Shown one piece after another: positions 17,702 through 26,596 of a stretch of 64,000 nucleotides of DNA (position 1 is its first letter; each line of letters starts with the position of its first letter). The stretch is taken from the NCBI GenBank assembly GCA_020161015.1, contig JAIUOT010000024.1:20748-84747 (forward strand), in the 5' to 3' direction. Origin of the DNA: Actinomycetota bacterium (lineage in GTDB: Bacteria > Actinomycetota > Actinomycetes > Propionibacteriales > Propionibacteriaceae). The notes beneath the pieces are model-generated. The model worked only from the letters and a program-made list of their open reading frames with translations, was not told the DNA's origin and did no database searches. The translations under genes were made by a program, and so were the position numbers.

Positions 17702-19384
17702 ATGCCCGAATTCGTGTTCACCATGCACAACGTCCGCAAGAAGCTGGGCGAGAAGCTCGTGCTCGACAACGTCACGCTGTCCTTCTACGAGGGCGCCAAG
17801 ATCGGCGTCGTGGGGCCGAACGGCGCCGGCAAGTCCACCATGCTGAAGCTGATGGCCGGGATGCTGCGTCCGGACAACGGCGACGCGATGCTGGCCAAGG
17901 ACAAGAGCGTCGGGATCCTGCTGCAGGAGCCGCCGCTCACCGAGGGCAGGACCGTCCTGGAGAACATCCACGAGGCGGTCGCCGAGACCAAGGGCATGCT
18001 CGACCGGTTCAACGAGATCTCCCTGGCCATGGCCGAGCCGGACGCCGACTTCGACGCGCTGCTCACCGAGATGGGCGAGCTGCAGACCGAGCTCGACCAC
18101 CGCAACGCCTGGGACCTGGACTCCCAGCTCGAGCAGGCGATGGACGCCCTCCAGTGCCCGCCGGCGGACGCGATCGTCGACGTGCTGTCCGGCGGCGAGC
18201 GCCGCCGCGTCGCCCTGTGCAAGCTGCTGCTCCAGCAGCCCGACCTGCTGCTGCTGGACGAGCCCACCAACCACCTCGACGCCGAGAGCGTCAACTGGCT
18301 GGAGGGCCACCTGAAGACCTACCCGGGCGCCGTCCTGGCCGTCACCCACGACCGGTACTTCCTCGACAACGTGGCCGAGTGGATCTGTGAGGTCGACCGC
18401 GGCCAGCTGCACCCCTACGAGGGCAATTACTCCACCTACCTGGAGACCAAGCGTGCCCGCCTCCAGATCGAGGGCAAGAAGGACGCCAAGCGCGCCAAGA
18501 TCCTGGAGAAGGAGCTGGAGTGGGTGCGGGCCAACCCGAAGGCCCGCCAGGCGAAGAACAAGGCCCGCCTCGCCCGCTACGAGGAGCTGGCCGCCGAGGC
18601 CGAGCGGAACCGCGCCGTCGACCTCGCCGAGATCAACATCCCGCCGGGCCCGCGCCTGGGCTCGGACGTGCTCGAGGCGAAGAAGCTGACCAAGGGCTTC
18701 GGCGACCGCGTGCTGATCGAGGACCTGAGCTTCACCCTCCCGCGCGCGGGGATCGTGGGCATCATCGGGCCGAACGGCGTCGGCAAGACCACGCTGTTCA
18801 AGATGATCGTGGGCGAGGAGAAGCCCGACTCGGGCGAGCTCAAGGTCGGCGGCACGGTGAAGTTCTCCTATGTCGACCAGGGCCGCTCCGGCATCGACCC
18901 GGGCAAGAACGTCTGGGAGGTCGTCTCCGACGGCCTCGACCACATCAAGGTGGCCAGCTTCGAGATGCCCTCGCGCGCCTACGTCGCGTCGTTCGGGTTC
19001 AAGGGCCCCGACCAGCAGAAGCTCGCCGGCGTGCTGTCCGGCGGTGAGCGCAACCGCCTGAACCTCGCCCTCACCCTGAAGATGGGCGGCAACGTGCTGC
19101 TCCTGGACGAGCCCACCAACGACCTGGACGTGGAGACGCTCCAGTCGCTCGAGGACGCCCTCCTCGACTTCCCCGGCTGCGCCGTCGTGATCTCCCACGA
19201 CCGCTGGTTCCTCGACCGTGTCGCCACGCACATCCTCGCGTGGGAGGGGACCGACGAGGACGACGCCGTCTGGTTCTGGTTCGAGGGCAACTACGCCGAC
19301 TACGAGGAGAACAAGGTCGCCCGCCTCGGCGTCGAGGCCGCTCGTCCGCACCGGACCGCCCACCGCCGCCTCACTCGGGGCTGA
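17702..19384 (+). CDS. ettA: EttA: energy-dependent translational throttle, ABC-F protein
   Basis: The 560-aa protein has two ATP-binding cassettes and no membrane segments. The first has GPNGAGKST, LSGGERRRVAL and LLLDEPTNHLD; the second has GPNGVGKTT, LSGGERNRLNL and LLLDEPTNDLD. The arm motif within the first cassette and the linker (KNKARLARYEELAAEAE) match EttA, which binds the ribosomal E site and gates entry into elongation according to the ATP/ADP ratio. Length is close to E. coli EttA (555 aa). The extreme C-terminus (after about residue 545) is short and Arg-rich. Confidence 0.95.
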   Translation: MPEFVFTMHNVRKKLGEKLVLDNVTLSFYEGAKIGVVGPNGAGKSTMLKLMAGMLRPDNGDAMLAKDKSVGILLQEPPLTEGRTVLENIHEAVAETKGMLDRFNEISLAMAEPDADFDALLTEMGELQTELDHRNAWDLDSQLEQAMDALQCPPADAIVDVLSGGERRRVALCKLLLQQPDLLLLDEPTNHLDAESVNWLEGHLKTYPGAVLAVTHDRYFLDNVAEWICEVDRGQLHPYEGNYSTYLETKRARLQIEGKKDAKRAKILEKELEWVRANPKARQAKNKARLARYEELAAEAERNRAVDLAEINIPPGPRLGSDVLEAKKLTKGFGDRVLIEDLSFTLPRAGIVGIIGPNGVGKTTLFKMIVGEEKPDSGELKVGGTVKFSYVDQGRSGIDPGKNVWEVVSDGLDHIKVASFEMPSRAYVASFGFKGPDQQKLAGVLSGGERNRLNLALTLKMGGNVLLLDEPTNDLDVETLQSLEDALLDFPGCAVVISHDRWFLDRVATHILAWEGTDEDDAVWFWFEGNYADYEENKVARLGVEAARPHRTAHRRLTRG

Positions 19385-19490
19385 CCGGGGGCGCGGCGCA
19401 CCCCCGCCTCACGCGTGCCCGGCGGAACGTCGTCCACGCGTGGGCGGGGACCCGCGACGTGAGCCCCTCAGGATGCCGGCGCTCGCGCCC

Positions 19491-19537
19491 GCTCAGGGAC
19501 GGTTCGCCGCTCAGGGAGTTCGCGCTCAGGGACGGTT
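19491..19537 (+). repeat. Three short direct repeats of GCTCAGGGA
   Basis: GCTCAGGGA occurs at 19491, 19509 and 19524; the first and third copies extend to GCTCAGGGACGGTT. The third overlaps the stop codon of the convergent membrane-protein gene. The interval 19385-19525 between the convergent genes holds nothing else I can name. Confidence 0.45.
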
Positions 19538-20062
19538 GGCGCTCGCCGCGCCACGGTTCCGGGTGGCCGGCCGGACCGACCTGACCGGGCGGGCCGTCGC
19601 GGCGACGAGGGTGAGCGCCGCGCACGCCAGGGCGACCGCGACGAGGACGGCGAGCGGATCCGGACCGAACCAGCCGGCCAGCCCGTACAGTGGCGCCGCC
19701 ACGAGCAGCAGGATCGCCGGCGCCACCCAGCCGCCCGGGATCGCCGCCCCCGTGCCGAGGTTCAGCCGCAGGAACGTGCCACAGATGGCCGTCCCCCCGA
19801 CAGCCACCGCCCAGAACGCCGCCATGCGCCGCAGCGCGCGGAAGCGCCGGCTGCAGCGTCCCACCACGACGGCGTGCCCCAGCCAGGCGGCCAGGTAGGC
19901 GAGTGACGCCAGCACGCCCCCCGGATGCGGGGGAGCCCCGAACAGCAGCGTCCCGGCGTTGGCGGCCGTGGCGATGACGTAGGTGGCCACGACGAGAGCC
20001 GGCGTGACCCAGACCGGCGGACGCGATCCGGCGAGGCGCTCAGTCCACGGCATGACCGGCAC
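19526..20062 (-). CDS. Multi-pass membrane protein, 178 aa, unknown function
   Basis: The protein has about five hydrophobic segments, for example VWVTPALVVATYVIATAANA, VLASLAYLAAWLGHAVVV, AAFWAVAVGGTAICG and LAVLVAVALACAALTLVAA. Basic residues (RCSRRFRALRR) lie between segments two and three, consistent with a cytoplasmic loop. I recognise no family. The GTG at 20062 has GAGGT close upstream; an ATG at 20053 is the alternative start. The gene's 5' end overlaps the end of a possible 36-aa reading frame. Confidence 0.7.
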   Translation of the reverse strand: MPVMPWTERLAGSRPPVWVTPALVVATYVIATAANAGTLLFGAPPHPGGVLASLAYLAAWLGHAVVVGRCSRRFRALRRMAAFWAVAVGGTAICGTFLRLNLGTGAAIPGGWVAPAILLLVAAPLYGLAGWFGPDPLAVLVAVALACAALTLVAATARPVRSVRPATRNRGAASANRP

Positions 20063-20150
20063 CGACCTCGACGGGCGGGGCCGGGCACGGCACGTCGGTG
20101 CGACCGGGGAACCACCTGCCGGTGGCGGGTCGGAGCGGGTCGGTGGTCAT
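20040..20150 (-). CDS. Possible 36-aa small protein upstream of the membrane protein
   Basis: The frame starts MTTDPLRPATGRWFPGRT and ends EVGAGHAVD. It has a good SD (AGGAGA) 4 nt before the ATG and overlaps the start of the following gene by 23 bp, which would allow translational coupling. It is too short for family assignment. The remaining sequence upstream (20151-20354) shows no other gene. Confidence 0.35.
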   Translation of the reverse strand: MTTDPLRPATGRWFPGRTDVPCPAPPVEVGAGHAVD

Positions 20151-20354
20151 GGCGTCTCCTGTGGGGGTGGGAGCACCCTGCCGAAGCAATGGGCAATTCG
20201 CATGGAACCAGCGAACCGGAGTTCGTTCAACGACGACCCGCGGGTCCATACAGTCCCGTGCGTACCCACCGCCACGGCTGCGCGAACCTCTTCCGGTACC
20301 GGGATTCTCGCCCGGCCCGGACCGGAGGCGGACAGACCGGGCGGACCGACCCGC

Positions 20355-20810
20355 TCAGGCCGCGTCCTCCGCCGCCACCGCGTCGGTCTCCGGCTGCTCC
20401 TCCGTGGCGAGGATCAACTCGCCGACGCTCACCTCGGCGTCCTCCACCGGGGCCTTCGCCGACTTCCGGAACACCGTGGTGCCCCGCGAGAGGTCGTGGC
20501 CGACGGCCTGCGCGTCCAGCCTCAGCCGCTCGTGGCGGACGCCCTGCCCGTCGGTCCAGCGCTCGGTGCGCAGGCGACCCACCACCACGACCGGATCGCC
20601 CTTGCTGATGCTCGACTTCACGTTCAGCGCCAGCGCCTTGTTGCAGACCACCCCCAGCCAGGTCGTCTCGGCGTCGCCCCACTCCCCCGAGCGCCAGGTG
20701 CGCGGGGTGCAGCCGAGCCGGAAGCTGGCGTAGGTGATGCCCTCCTTGGGTTCGCGGAACTCCACGTCGCTGCCGACGTTGCCCGTGATCGAGATCGTTG
20801 CTTCCATCAT
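20355..20810 (-). CDS. ssb: Single-stranded DNA-binding protein, second-copy type (SsbB-like)
   Basis: The 151-aa protein has an N-terminal OB fold: ATISITGNVGSDVEFRE, ASFRLGCTPRTW, TTWLGVVCNKALALNV, and SKGDPVVVVGRLRTERW. The C-terminus ends AVAAEDAA and lacks the acidic DDDxPF tip that recruits repair and replication partners. It is not in the rpsF-ssb-rpsR cluster of the main SSB, so this is probably a paralog like Streptomyces or mycobacterial SsbB. The ATG at 20810 is preceded by AAGGA. It shares strand and region with the dynamin-like genes but is separated from them by about 110 bp. Confidence 0.9.
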   Translation of the reverse strand: MMEATISITGNVGSDVEFREPKEGITYASFRLGCTPRTWRSGEWGDAETTWLGVVCNKALALNVKSSISKGDPVVVVGRLRTERWTDGQGVRHERLRLDAQAVGHDLSRGTTVFRKSAKAPVEDAEVSVGELILATEEQPETDAVAAEDAA

Positions 20811-20918
20811 CTGCGAGTCCTTCCTGGTGTCCTCACAGGAACTATCCCCGCGCACCCCGCGGACCGCGTCAGCGCCCTCTGCACCCTGTGGATGGGGGCC
20901 GCCCTGTGGATGAATGCG

Positions 20919-22526
20919 TCAGCGCACGCGCGCGGCCGCCGCCACGGCGGCGCGCGCCCGCCGGTAGCGGTCGAGCTCGAGGCGCACCGGTTCGAGGACC
21001 TCGTCGTCGACCACGGCGGCGACCGCGTCGTCGAGGCTCCGGCGCGCGGTCCGCGCATGGGCGTTCGCCCCGATCTCCACCAGCACCCGGCCGAGCACGG
21101 CGAGCAGCACCCCGCCCAGAAGGCCACCGGCCAGCAGCCAGGTGCCGGCAGGCACCCCGTACCAGGCCACCGGGGGCAGCGTGGGCAGCCCGAGGGCCAC
21201 GAGCAGCGGGTTCGCGAAGAGCCACGCCAGCCCCCCGACGACGGCGAGGATCAGCAGCCACTGGAGGACGCCGAACAGGCCCCACCACCAGGTTCCGCGG
21301 CGCACCGACAGGTCCGCCCCGGCGATCGCGGTGTCCAGCCGGTCCAGCAGCAACCACTCGCGGCCCGCCGCCGCGGCACGGACGGCCTGCGCCCACCCGC
21401 GGGGAAGACCCGCGGAGGCCCCGTCCGTCAGCTCGCGCAGGCCCTGGTCCGCCCGTGCCCGCTGGACGGCGGTCGCGCGCGGCAACGAGGTGCGGTTCAC
21501 CTCGGTCGGGCTGTGCTCGCCGGAACCCACGTCCAGCCGCAGCCGCTTCAGGGGGTCGGGACGCAGCCGTCCCAGCCAGCTCACGAACGGCCAGCCGGTG
21601 GCCGCGGACCCCCGCTTGCGCCACGCCTTCCGCACCCCGTCGACGACCACGGGGACGCCCGCCGCGTCCCCGAGGACGCGAACGACGTGGTCGGTGAGGT
21701 CCTCGTCCAGTTCGGGGACCGGGCCACTGCCAAGGTCGTCCGCGAGCGCCCCGGCCGCGACCGTCACGTCGGTCGACAGCCGGCGGGCCATCGCCTGCTT
21801 GTTGGCGACCGTGGCCGCGAGCGAGGCCCGCAGCTCCCGCACCCCGGTGCCCCGCAGCGCGGACGTCGCCATGATCGGCGTGGCCTTCAGGCCCTCCGCG
21901 TCGAGCAGCCGGCGCAGGTCGCGCAGGCAGCGGTCGAGCTCCTCCGGGGCGAGCCGGTCGGACTGGTTGAGCACGACCATCATCACCTCGGCGTACGGCG
22001 CCAGGCGCTTCAGGTAGCCGTCGTGGAGGGCGGCGTCGGCGTACTTCTGCGGGTCGACCACCCAGATGAGCGCGTCCACGAGCTCGACCAGCCGGTCGAC
22101 CGTCAGGCGGTGGGCCAGCTCGGTGGAGTCGTGGTCGGGCAGGTCGAGCAGCACGAGGTCGGAGAAGGCGTTCGGCCCGGCCGGCACCAGCCGGCGGGCG
22201 GTGATGTCGAGCCAGTCGAGCAACTCGTGCGGCAGCTCGGTGCCCCAGCTCACGGCCATCGCCTTCGACGTGGTCGGACGCCGTACCGCGACGTGGGCGA
22301 GGTCGGTCCCGGTGACGGCGTTGAACAGGCTGGACTTGCCGGACCCGGTGGCGCCGGCCAGCGCGATCACGGTGTAGCTGCCGCTGAACGCCACCCGCTC
22401 GCCCGCACGGTCCACGACGGCCTTCGCCTTCTCGAGGACGGCGGCGTCGCCGCGCCCCTCCGCAGCCTCGAGCGCCTCGGCCAGCGCACGGACGCGCGGC
22501 CCGAGCCGGTCACCCGCCGCGCTCAC
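20919..22526 (-). CDS. Dynamin-like membrane GTPase, second of a pair
   Basis: The 535-aa protein has the G1 motif GATGSGKSSLFNAVTG (near residue 57), a G3-like LDLPDHDS and G4 NQSD. Two C-terminal hydrophobic segments (LLILAVVGGLAWLF and TWLLAGGLLGGVLLAVLG) indicate a membrane hairpin, followed by a basic helix. The arrangement is that of bacterial dynamin-like proteins and YfjP-type GTPases. Its start overlaps the stop of the preceding GTPase by 4 bp, so the two are coupled and may work as a hetero-oligomer, as the paired dynamins of Streptomyces do. Which process it serves here (division, membrane repair) cannot be told from sequence. Confidence 0.85.
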   Translation of the reverse strand: MSAAGDRLGPRVRALAEALEAAEGRGDAAVLEKAKAVVDRAGERVAFSGSYTVIALAGATGSGKSSLFNAVTGTDLAHVAVRRPTTSKAMAVSWGTELPHELLDWLDITARRLVPAGPNAFSDLVLLDLPDHDSTELAHRLTVDRLVELVDALIWVVDPQKYADAALHDGYLKRLAPYAEVMMVVLNQSDRLAPEELDRCLRDLRRLLDAEGLKATPIMATSALRGTGVRELRASLAATVANKQAMARRLSTDVTVAAGALADDLGSGPVPELDEDLTDHVVRVLGDAAGVPVVVDGVRKAWRKRGSAATGWPFVSWLGRLRPDPLKRLRLDVGSGEHSPTEVNRTSLPRATAVQRARADQGLRELTDGASAGLPRGWAQAVRAAAAGREWLLLDRLDTAIAGADLSVRRGTWWWGLFGVLQWLLILAVVGGLAWLFANPLLVALGLPTLPPVAWYGVPAGTWLLAGGLLGGVLLAVLGRVLVEIGANAHARTARRSLDDAVAAVVDDEVLEPVRLELDRYRRARAAVAAAARVR

Positions 22527-24364
22527 GGCCGCTCCTCCAGGTCACGCTGCGCCTTGGGGTCGAGCTCCTCCGGGTCGAGCCGCTCCCCCGGGTCGAGCAC
22601 GCGTCCCTCGAGCGCCGGCGTACCGGCACCGCCCTCGAGCGCCGGCGGATCCGCGGCCACGGGCAGGGCCAGATCGCCCCTGGCCAGCTGGACGGCCTCC
22701 GCCGCCGCGACCAGCGAGTCCGCCTGTTCGGGGCGGGCGTCCACGGCGTCGAGGGCGGACAGGTACCGGCTGAGCTCGACAGCGAGGAGCGCCTCGACCC
22801 TCGCGTCCAGGTCGTTCTTGGCCTGCCGCGCCAGCCGGCGGACCGCGTCCTCGCCGAAGATCGCCTCGAGCACGCGCTGGGCGAGCACCGCCGTGCCGCC
22901 GGCCACGCCGAGCTCGGCCCCGATCAGCCCGCCGGTCTGGCTGAAGACGAGGATCATCAGTGCCACGCCGACGCCGTTGACCCCGAGGGCCCAGAACCGG
23001 GCGGTCGACTTCTTCGCCGCGCCCTCGCGCGCCACGAGGTCGAGCACGTCGCCCTGCCAGTCCCGGATGGCCCGGGAGGCGCCGGTCGCGTAGTCCCTGG
23101 AGGCCCGGCCGAGCTCGTCGTCGGCCGCGGCGAACACCTCGCGTCCGGCCGGGTGCGCCTGCCAGGCCGACTCGACCCGCCGGGCGGCCGCCTCGCCCTC
23201 CTCGCGGATGAGCACCTCCAGCCCCGACTCGACGGCGACCTTCACGTCCAGCGCCTGGCGGGGCTCGCCCTTCACCGCGGCGACCACCCGGTCGCGCAGC
23301 CAGCCGATCTTCTGCTCGACGGCGCGGAAGAACTCGCCGGTGCCGACGAAGTCGTGCCAGCGGGCGAGCACCTCACCGCGCAGCAGGGTGCCGTCTGCGG
23401 TCTGTACGCCGATGCTGCGGACCGCCTCTGCGAACGACTTCTCGGCGTCGGCGCGCAGCGTGTCGAGGCTGTCCGCCTGGGCGCGGACGGCCGCCGCCAC
23501 CACCGGGGCGTCCCCGGCGAGGGCGCCGATCGCGCCGTCCAGGGTCTGGAGCACGACCTGCTTGCGGGCCACGGCGTCGGCGGCGAGGGCGCCCAGCCAG
23601 TCCCTGATCGGCGCGACGGCCGCGTCCGGCAACAGCCCGTCGGCGTCCACCTCGGTCTCCGGGACGGCGAACAGCGGCGAGCGGCCCAGCCCGCGCTGCC
23701 CCATCATCTGGCCCAGGTGCGCGGGCACCTCGTCCATGGCCGCCGGCGGCACGCGGTCGAGCACCACCGCCACGACGGCGTGCCGCTCCGCAGCCGAGCG
23801 GAGGTAGTCCCACGGAACGGCATCGGCGTAGCGGGCGGCCGTGGTCACGAACAACCACAGGTCCGCCGCGGCGAGCAGTTGCGCGGCCAGCGCCCGGTTC
23901 TCGGCCACCACGGAGTCGACGTCGGGCGCGTCGAGGACGGCCAGCCCCGCCGGGAGCGTCGGCTCGGGCACCACCTGGAGCGTGCGGGCGTCGGCCACCT
24001 GCCCCCTGCTGCGGGCGAGCCCGGGAAGGATGGCGTCGGAGGCGAACCAGGCCGCGTCGTCCGGATGGTGCACCAGCACCGGGGAGCGGGTGGTGGGACG
24101 GATGACGCCCGGCGCGGTCACGACGCGTCCGAGGAGGGAGTTGACCAGGGTCGACTTGCCGGCCCCGGTCGACCCGCCGATCACCGCGAGCAGCGGCGCG
24201 TCCAGGCGGTCCAGCCGGGGCAGCACGTAGTCGTCGAGTTGCGCCACCGCGCGGCGGGCACGCTCGCGCGCGGCGGCGGCGTCGGGGAGGTCCAGCGGCA
24301 GCCGGACCGCGGAGAGGGCCTCGCGGAGGGCAGTCAGGGACGGCGCCAGCAGTTCTGCGCCCAT
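22523..24364 (-). CDS. Dynamin-like membrane GTPase, first of a pair
   Basis: The 613-aa protein has the P-loop GGSTGAGKSTLVNSLLG (about residues 63-79), a G2-like Thr in RPTTRSP and a degenerate G3 LDAPDVDS. A long helical region follows and contains a hydrophobic segment (ALGVNGVGVALMILVFSQ) then LGVAGGTAVLAQ, a probable membrane-inserting hairpin. The C-terminal tail has a short imperfect repeat (PALEGGAGTPALEG; DPGERLDPEELDP), probably disordered. It is cotranscribed with the second GTPase through an ATGA overlap. Transport or chromosome functions are not supported. Confidence 0.85.
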   Translation of the reverse strand: MGAELLAPSLTALREALSAVRLPLDLPDAAAARERARRAVAQLDDYVLPRLDRLDAPLLAVIGGSTGAGKSTLVNSLLGRVVTAPGVIRPTTRSPVLVHHPDDAAWFASDAILPGLARSRGQVADARTLQVVPEPTLPAGLAVLDAPDVDSVVAENRALAAQLLAAADLWLFVTTAARYADAVPWDYLRSAAERHAVVAVVLDRVPPAAMDEVPAHLGQMMGQRGLGRSPLFAVPETEVDADGLLPDAAVAPIRDWLGALAADAVARKQVVLQTLDGAIGALAGDAPVVAAAVRAQADSLDTLRADAEKSFAEAVRSIGVQTADGTLLRGEVLARWHDFVGTGEFFRAVEQKIGWLRDRVVAAVKGEPRQALDVKVAVESGLEVLIREEGEAAARRVESAWQAHPAGREVFAAADDELGRASRDYATGASRAIRDWQGDVLDLVAREGAAKKSTARFWALGVNGVGVALMILVFSQTGGLIGAELGVAGGTAVLAQRVLEAIFGEDAVRRLARQAKNDLDARVEALLAVELSRYLSALDAVDARPEQADSLVAAAEAVQLARGDLALPVAADPPALEGGAGTPALEGRVLDPGERLDPEELDPKAQRDLEERP

Positions 24365-24373
24365 GCCTTCCTC

Positions 24374-25789
24374 CTACCCCTTCGGCGGCCCCCAGGTGGG
24401 GTCAACTGCTGAATACCCAGGCGATCCTATCGGCGCCTGCCCCACGGGTGCGGGCCAGTTGCCGCCGAGGCCGGCCGGGCCGGGGTAGGACGGCGGGGCG
24501 TAGGACACCGGGCCCGTCCGTCGCAGCCGCGGCAGGCTCAGCTTCAACCCGCGCGGGTCGTCGATGGCGACGCCGCGCAGCCCGCGCGCCTGCTCGACCA
24601 GCTCCCGGGCGCGCACGGTGGCGGCCTCGTCGAGGATGCCGCGCACCTGCCCGTCCCTGAGGTAGGCCAGCTCGGTGAGGATGCGCTGCAGCCGGACGGT
24701 CGCGGAGAACACCCGCCAGCCGCGCGTGGCGGCCACCATCACCGCCCACCAGCGCAGGCGCTGCCGGGCGAACACGAAGGGGTCGCTCTCGGGCAGCCAG
24801 CCGAGCTGGGAGTAGTCGCCGAGCCGGGTGGCGAGGACGCGTGCCTGCTTCAGCACCTGGCGCACCACGTAGGTGGCTGCGGTCAGGACGAGCGGCACCG
24901 CGACCAGCCAGTAGATCAGCACCTGGCCCTGTTCGTTGTTCAGGCTGGCCTGGGAGTTGAACACCATGTGCAGCAGGGCTGCGGCACCGTAGCCGGCCAG
25001 CGGCGCCAGCACCCGCACCACCTTGCTGCGGGTCCGCAGCGCGACCGCGACGCCGATGCCCGTCATCATCGTGAACAGCGGGTGGCCGAAGCACGTCCAC
25101 ACCCCGCGCAGCCAGACCAGCTGGTTGACGGCGGCGTCCGCGTCGCCGACCCCGATGTTCTCCGAGGAGTACACGATCGCCCTGGCGTAGTAGATGATGT
25201 TCTCCGTGAACGCGAAACCGGCCGCTGACAAGCCCGCGAGCACGATCAGCGAGACCTTCGACACCAGCCGGTAGCGGGCGACGATCGCGATCAGGAACAG
25301 CACGGAGGCCTTCGCGGCCTCCTCGACGAACGGGGCGACGAAGATCGCCGCGCGGGCGCTGGTGGCCGGGTCGCCGTTCCCCGCGACGGCGAGCTGCTGG
25401 CCGGCCCACGTGTTCACGTGGATCGAGATGAAGGTGGCGACAGCCGCTCCCCAGCCCAGGGTGAGGTACCAGACGACCAGCCGCTGCGGCCGGTAGCGGT
25501 CGGCCCAGATGAAGACCACGGTCCAGAACGCGAGCGTGGGCAGCGCGAGCCAGAAGCCCTGGCGGATCGCGGCCGGGTTGATGCCGGGGATCACGCCGTC
25601 GGTCACCGGCACGTCCGCGGTGAGCAGCTGCCACTGCGCGGCGAGGGCGATCGCGAAGACCACGGTGAGCGCCACCACGGCCCACGTCCACCACGACGTG
25701 AGCAGCCGGCGCGGCAGCGGCAGCGACTCGTCCCTGGGCTCGGGCAGGTCGTTGCGGCGCCGGGCGAGCGCGGCCACCGGATCGGTCAT
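24374..25789 (-). CDS. prsW: PrsW-type intramembrane metalloprotease
   Basis: The 471-aa protein has about eight membrane helices. The PrsW hallmarks are visible: FVEEAAKASVLF (double Glu), AGFAFTENIIYY (Glu in the FxxxEN motif), CFGHPLFTMMTG (His) and LLHMVFN (His). In Bacillus, PrsW cleaves an anti-sigma factor in response to envelope stress. The C-terminal about 170 residues are cytoplasmic, ending in a Pro/Gly-rich tail. The ATG at 25789 begins MTDPVAALARRRN. It is 10 bp downstream of no gene; the dynamin pair follows on the same strand after a 9-bp gap, so they may share a transcript. Confidence 0.88.
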   Translation of the reverse strand: MTDPVAALARRRNDLPEPRDESLPLPRRLLTSWWTWAVVALTVVFAIALAAQWQLLTADVPVTDGVIPGINPAAIRQGFWLALPTLAFWTVVFIWADRYRPQRLVVWYLTLGWGAAVATFISIHVNTWAGQQLAVAGNGDPATSARAAIFVAPFVEEAAKASVLFLIAIVARYRLVSKVSLIVLAGLSAAGFAFTENIIYYARAIVYSSENIGVGDADAAVNQLVWLRGVWTCFGHPLFTMMTGIGVAVALRTRSKVVRVLAPLAGYGAAALLHMVFNSQASLNNEQGQVLIYWLVAVPLVLTAATYVVRQVLKQARVLATRLGDYSQLGWLPESDPFVFARQRLRWWAVMVAATRGWRVFSATVRLQRILTELAYLRDGQVRGILDEAATVRARELVEQARGLRGVAIDDPRGLKLSLPRLRRTGPVSYAPPSYPGPAGLGGNWPAPVGQAPIGSPGYSAVDPTWGPPKG

Positions 25790-25947
25790 GGCTGCCAGCG
25801 TACCGGCGGGCCGAACCACCCTCGGCGCTCCGTTCGGGCCTGTCGCTGCCCGGCCCGTGAGGTCGCCGCTCCGACCCCCGGGACGGGCTGCGGGTGCCGG
25901 GCGGCCGGATCGCGGAACGTGGTCCGTCCGGGCCAACGGCTGCGCGA

Positions 25948-25974
25948 AATCAAACTGTACGGTACAGTTTGATT
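25948..25974 (+). promoter_or_regulatory. 27-bp perfect palindromic operator of the TetR regulator
   Basis: AATCAAACTGTAC (25948-25960), a central G, then GTACAGTTTGATT (25962-25974) form a perfect inverted repeat ending 1 nt before the GTG start of tetR. It contains a -10-like TACAGT (25963-25968) placed for leaderless transcription from the GTG. Repressor binding here would block the whole exporter operon. Confidence 0.85.
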
Positions 25975-25975
25975 C

Positions 25976-26596
25976 GTGAGCATCGCGGTGGGCCACCGGC
26001 AGAGCGCGAAGAGGGCGCAGATCGCCTCCGCCGCGCGCACCCTCTTCCTCACCCACGGCTTCGCCGGCACCTCGATGGACGCCGTGACCGCGCAGGCAGG
26101 GGTCAGCAAGCAGACCCTCTACCGCTACTTCCCCACCAAGGTGGCGCTGCTCGGCGAGATCCTCTACGGCGGCCTGGGCAAGCTGGTGCTCGACTCCCCC
26201 GACCTCGACCGCGTGAACACCCTCGACGACCTCCGCGCCTCGCTGGTCGAGTTCTCGGTGATGGTGACCCACAGCCTGATGAAGCCGGAGGCCGTGGCGC
26301 TCGTCCGGCTGGTGCTCGGCGAGGCGTTCCGGGTGGACGAGCTCCGCAAGGCGTTCCGCGACGCCCTGCCGGGCCAGATGCTGGTGCGCACCGAGGTGCT
26401 GATCCGTCACGCCGCGGCGCTCGGGCTGATCGCCACCGATGACCCCGGGCTGACGACCCGCATGTTCGTCGGCCCGCTGATGACCTACGTCGCCCTGGAC
26501 GGCTTCCTGAGCATCGCGCCGTCCCAGCCGCCGGCGCGCGCCGAGCTCGAAAGGGTCGTCGACGCCTTCCTCGCCGGGGTGGAGGTGCACCAGTGA
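25976..26596 (+). CDS. TetR-family repressor of the ABC exporter operon
   Basis: The 206-aa protein has the TetR HTH at the N-terminus: AARTLFLTHGFAGTSMDAVT, AQAGVSKQTLYRYFPTKVAL. The C-terminal domain (LVEFSVMVTHSLMKPEAVAL, VLGEAFRVDELRKAF) is helical, like AefR/TetR_C_7 types. The GTG start directly follows the palindrome. Its stop overlaps the GTG of the next gene (GTGA), so the regulator is the first cistron of the operon it controls, a common arrangement for autoregulated drug exporters. Confidence 0.93.
   Translation: MSIAVGHRQSAKRAQIASAARTLFLTHGFAGTSMDAVTAQAGVSKQTLYRYFPTKVALLGEILYGGLGKLVLDSPDLDRVNTLDDLRASLVEFSVMVTHSLMKPEAVALVRLVLGEAFRVDELRKAFRDALPGQMLVRTEVLIRHAAALGLIATDDPGLTTRMFVGPLMTYVALDGFLSIAPSQPPARAELERVVDAFLAGVEVHQ

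Noticed and set aside
20151..20354. Intergenic stretch before the membrane protein searched for an RNA gene
   Set aside because: No conserved RNA fold or tRNA-like pattern seen; only a small palindromic base composition.
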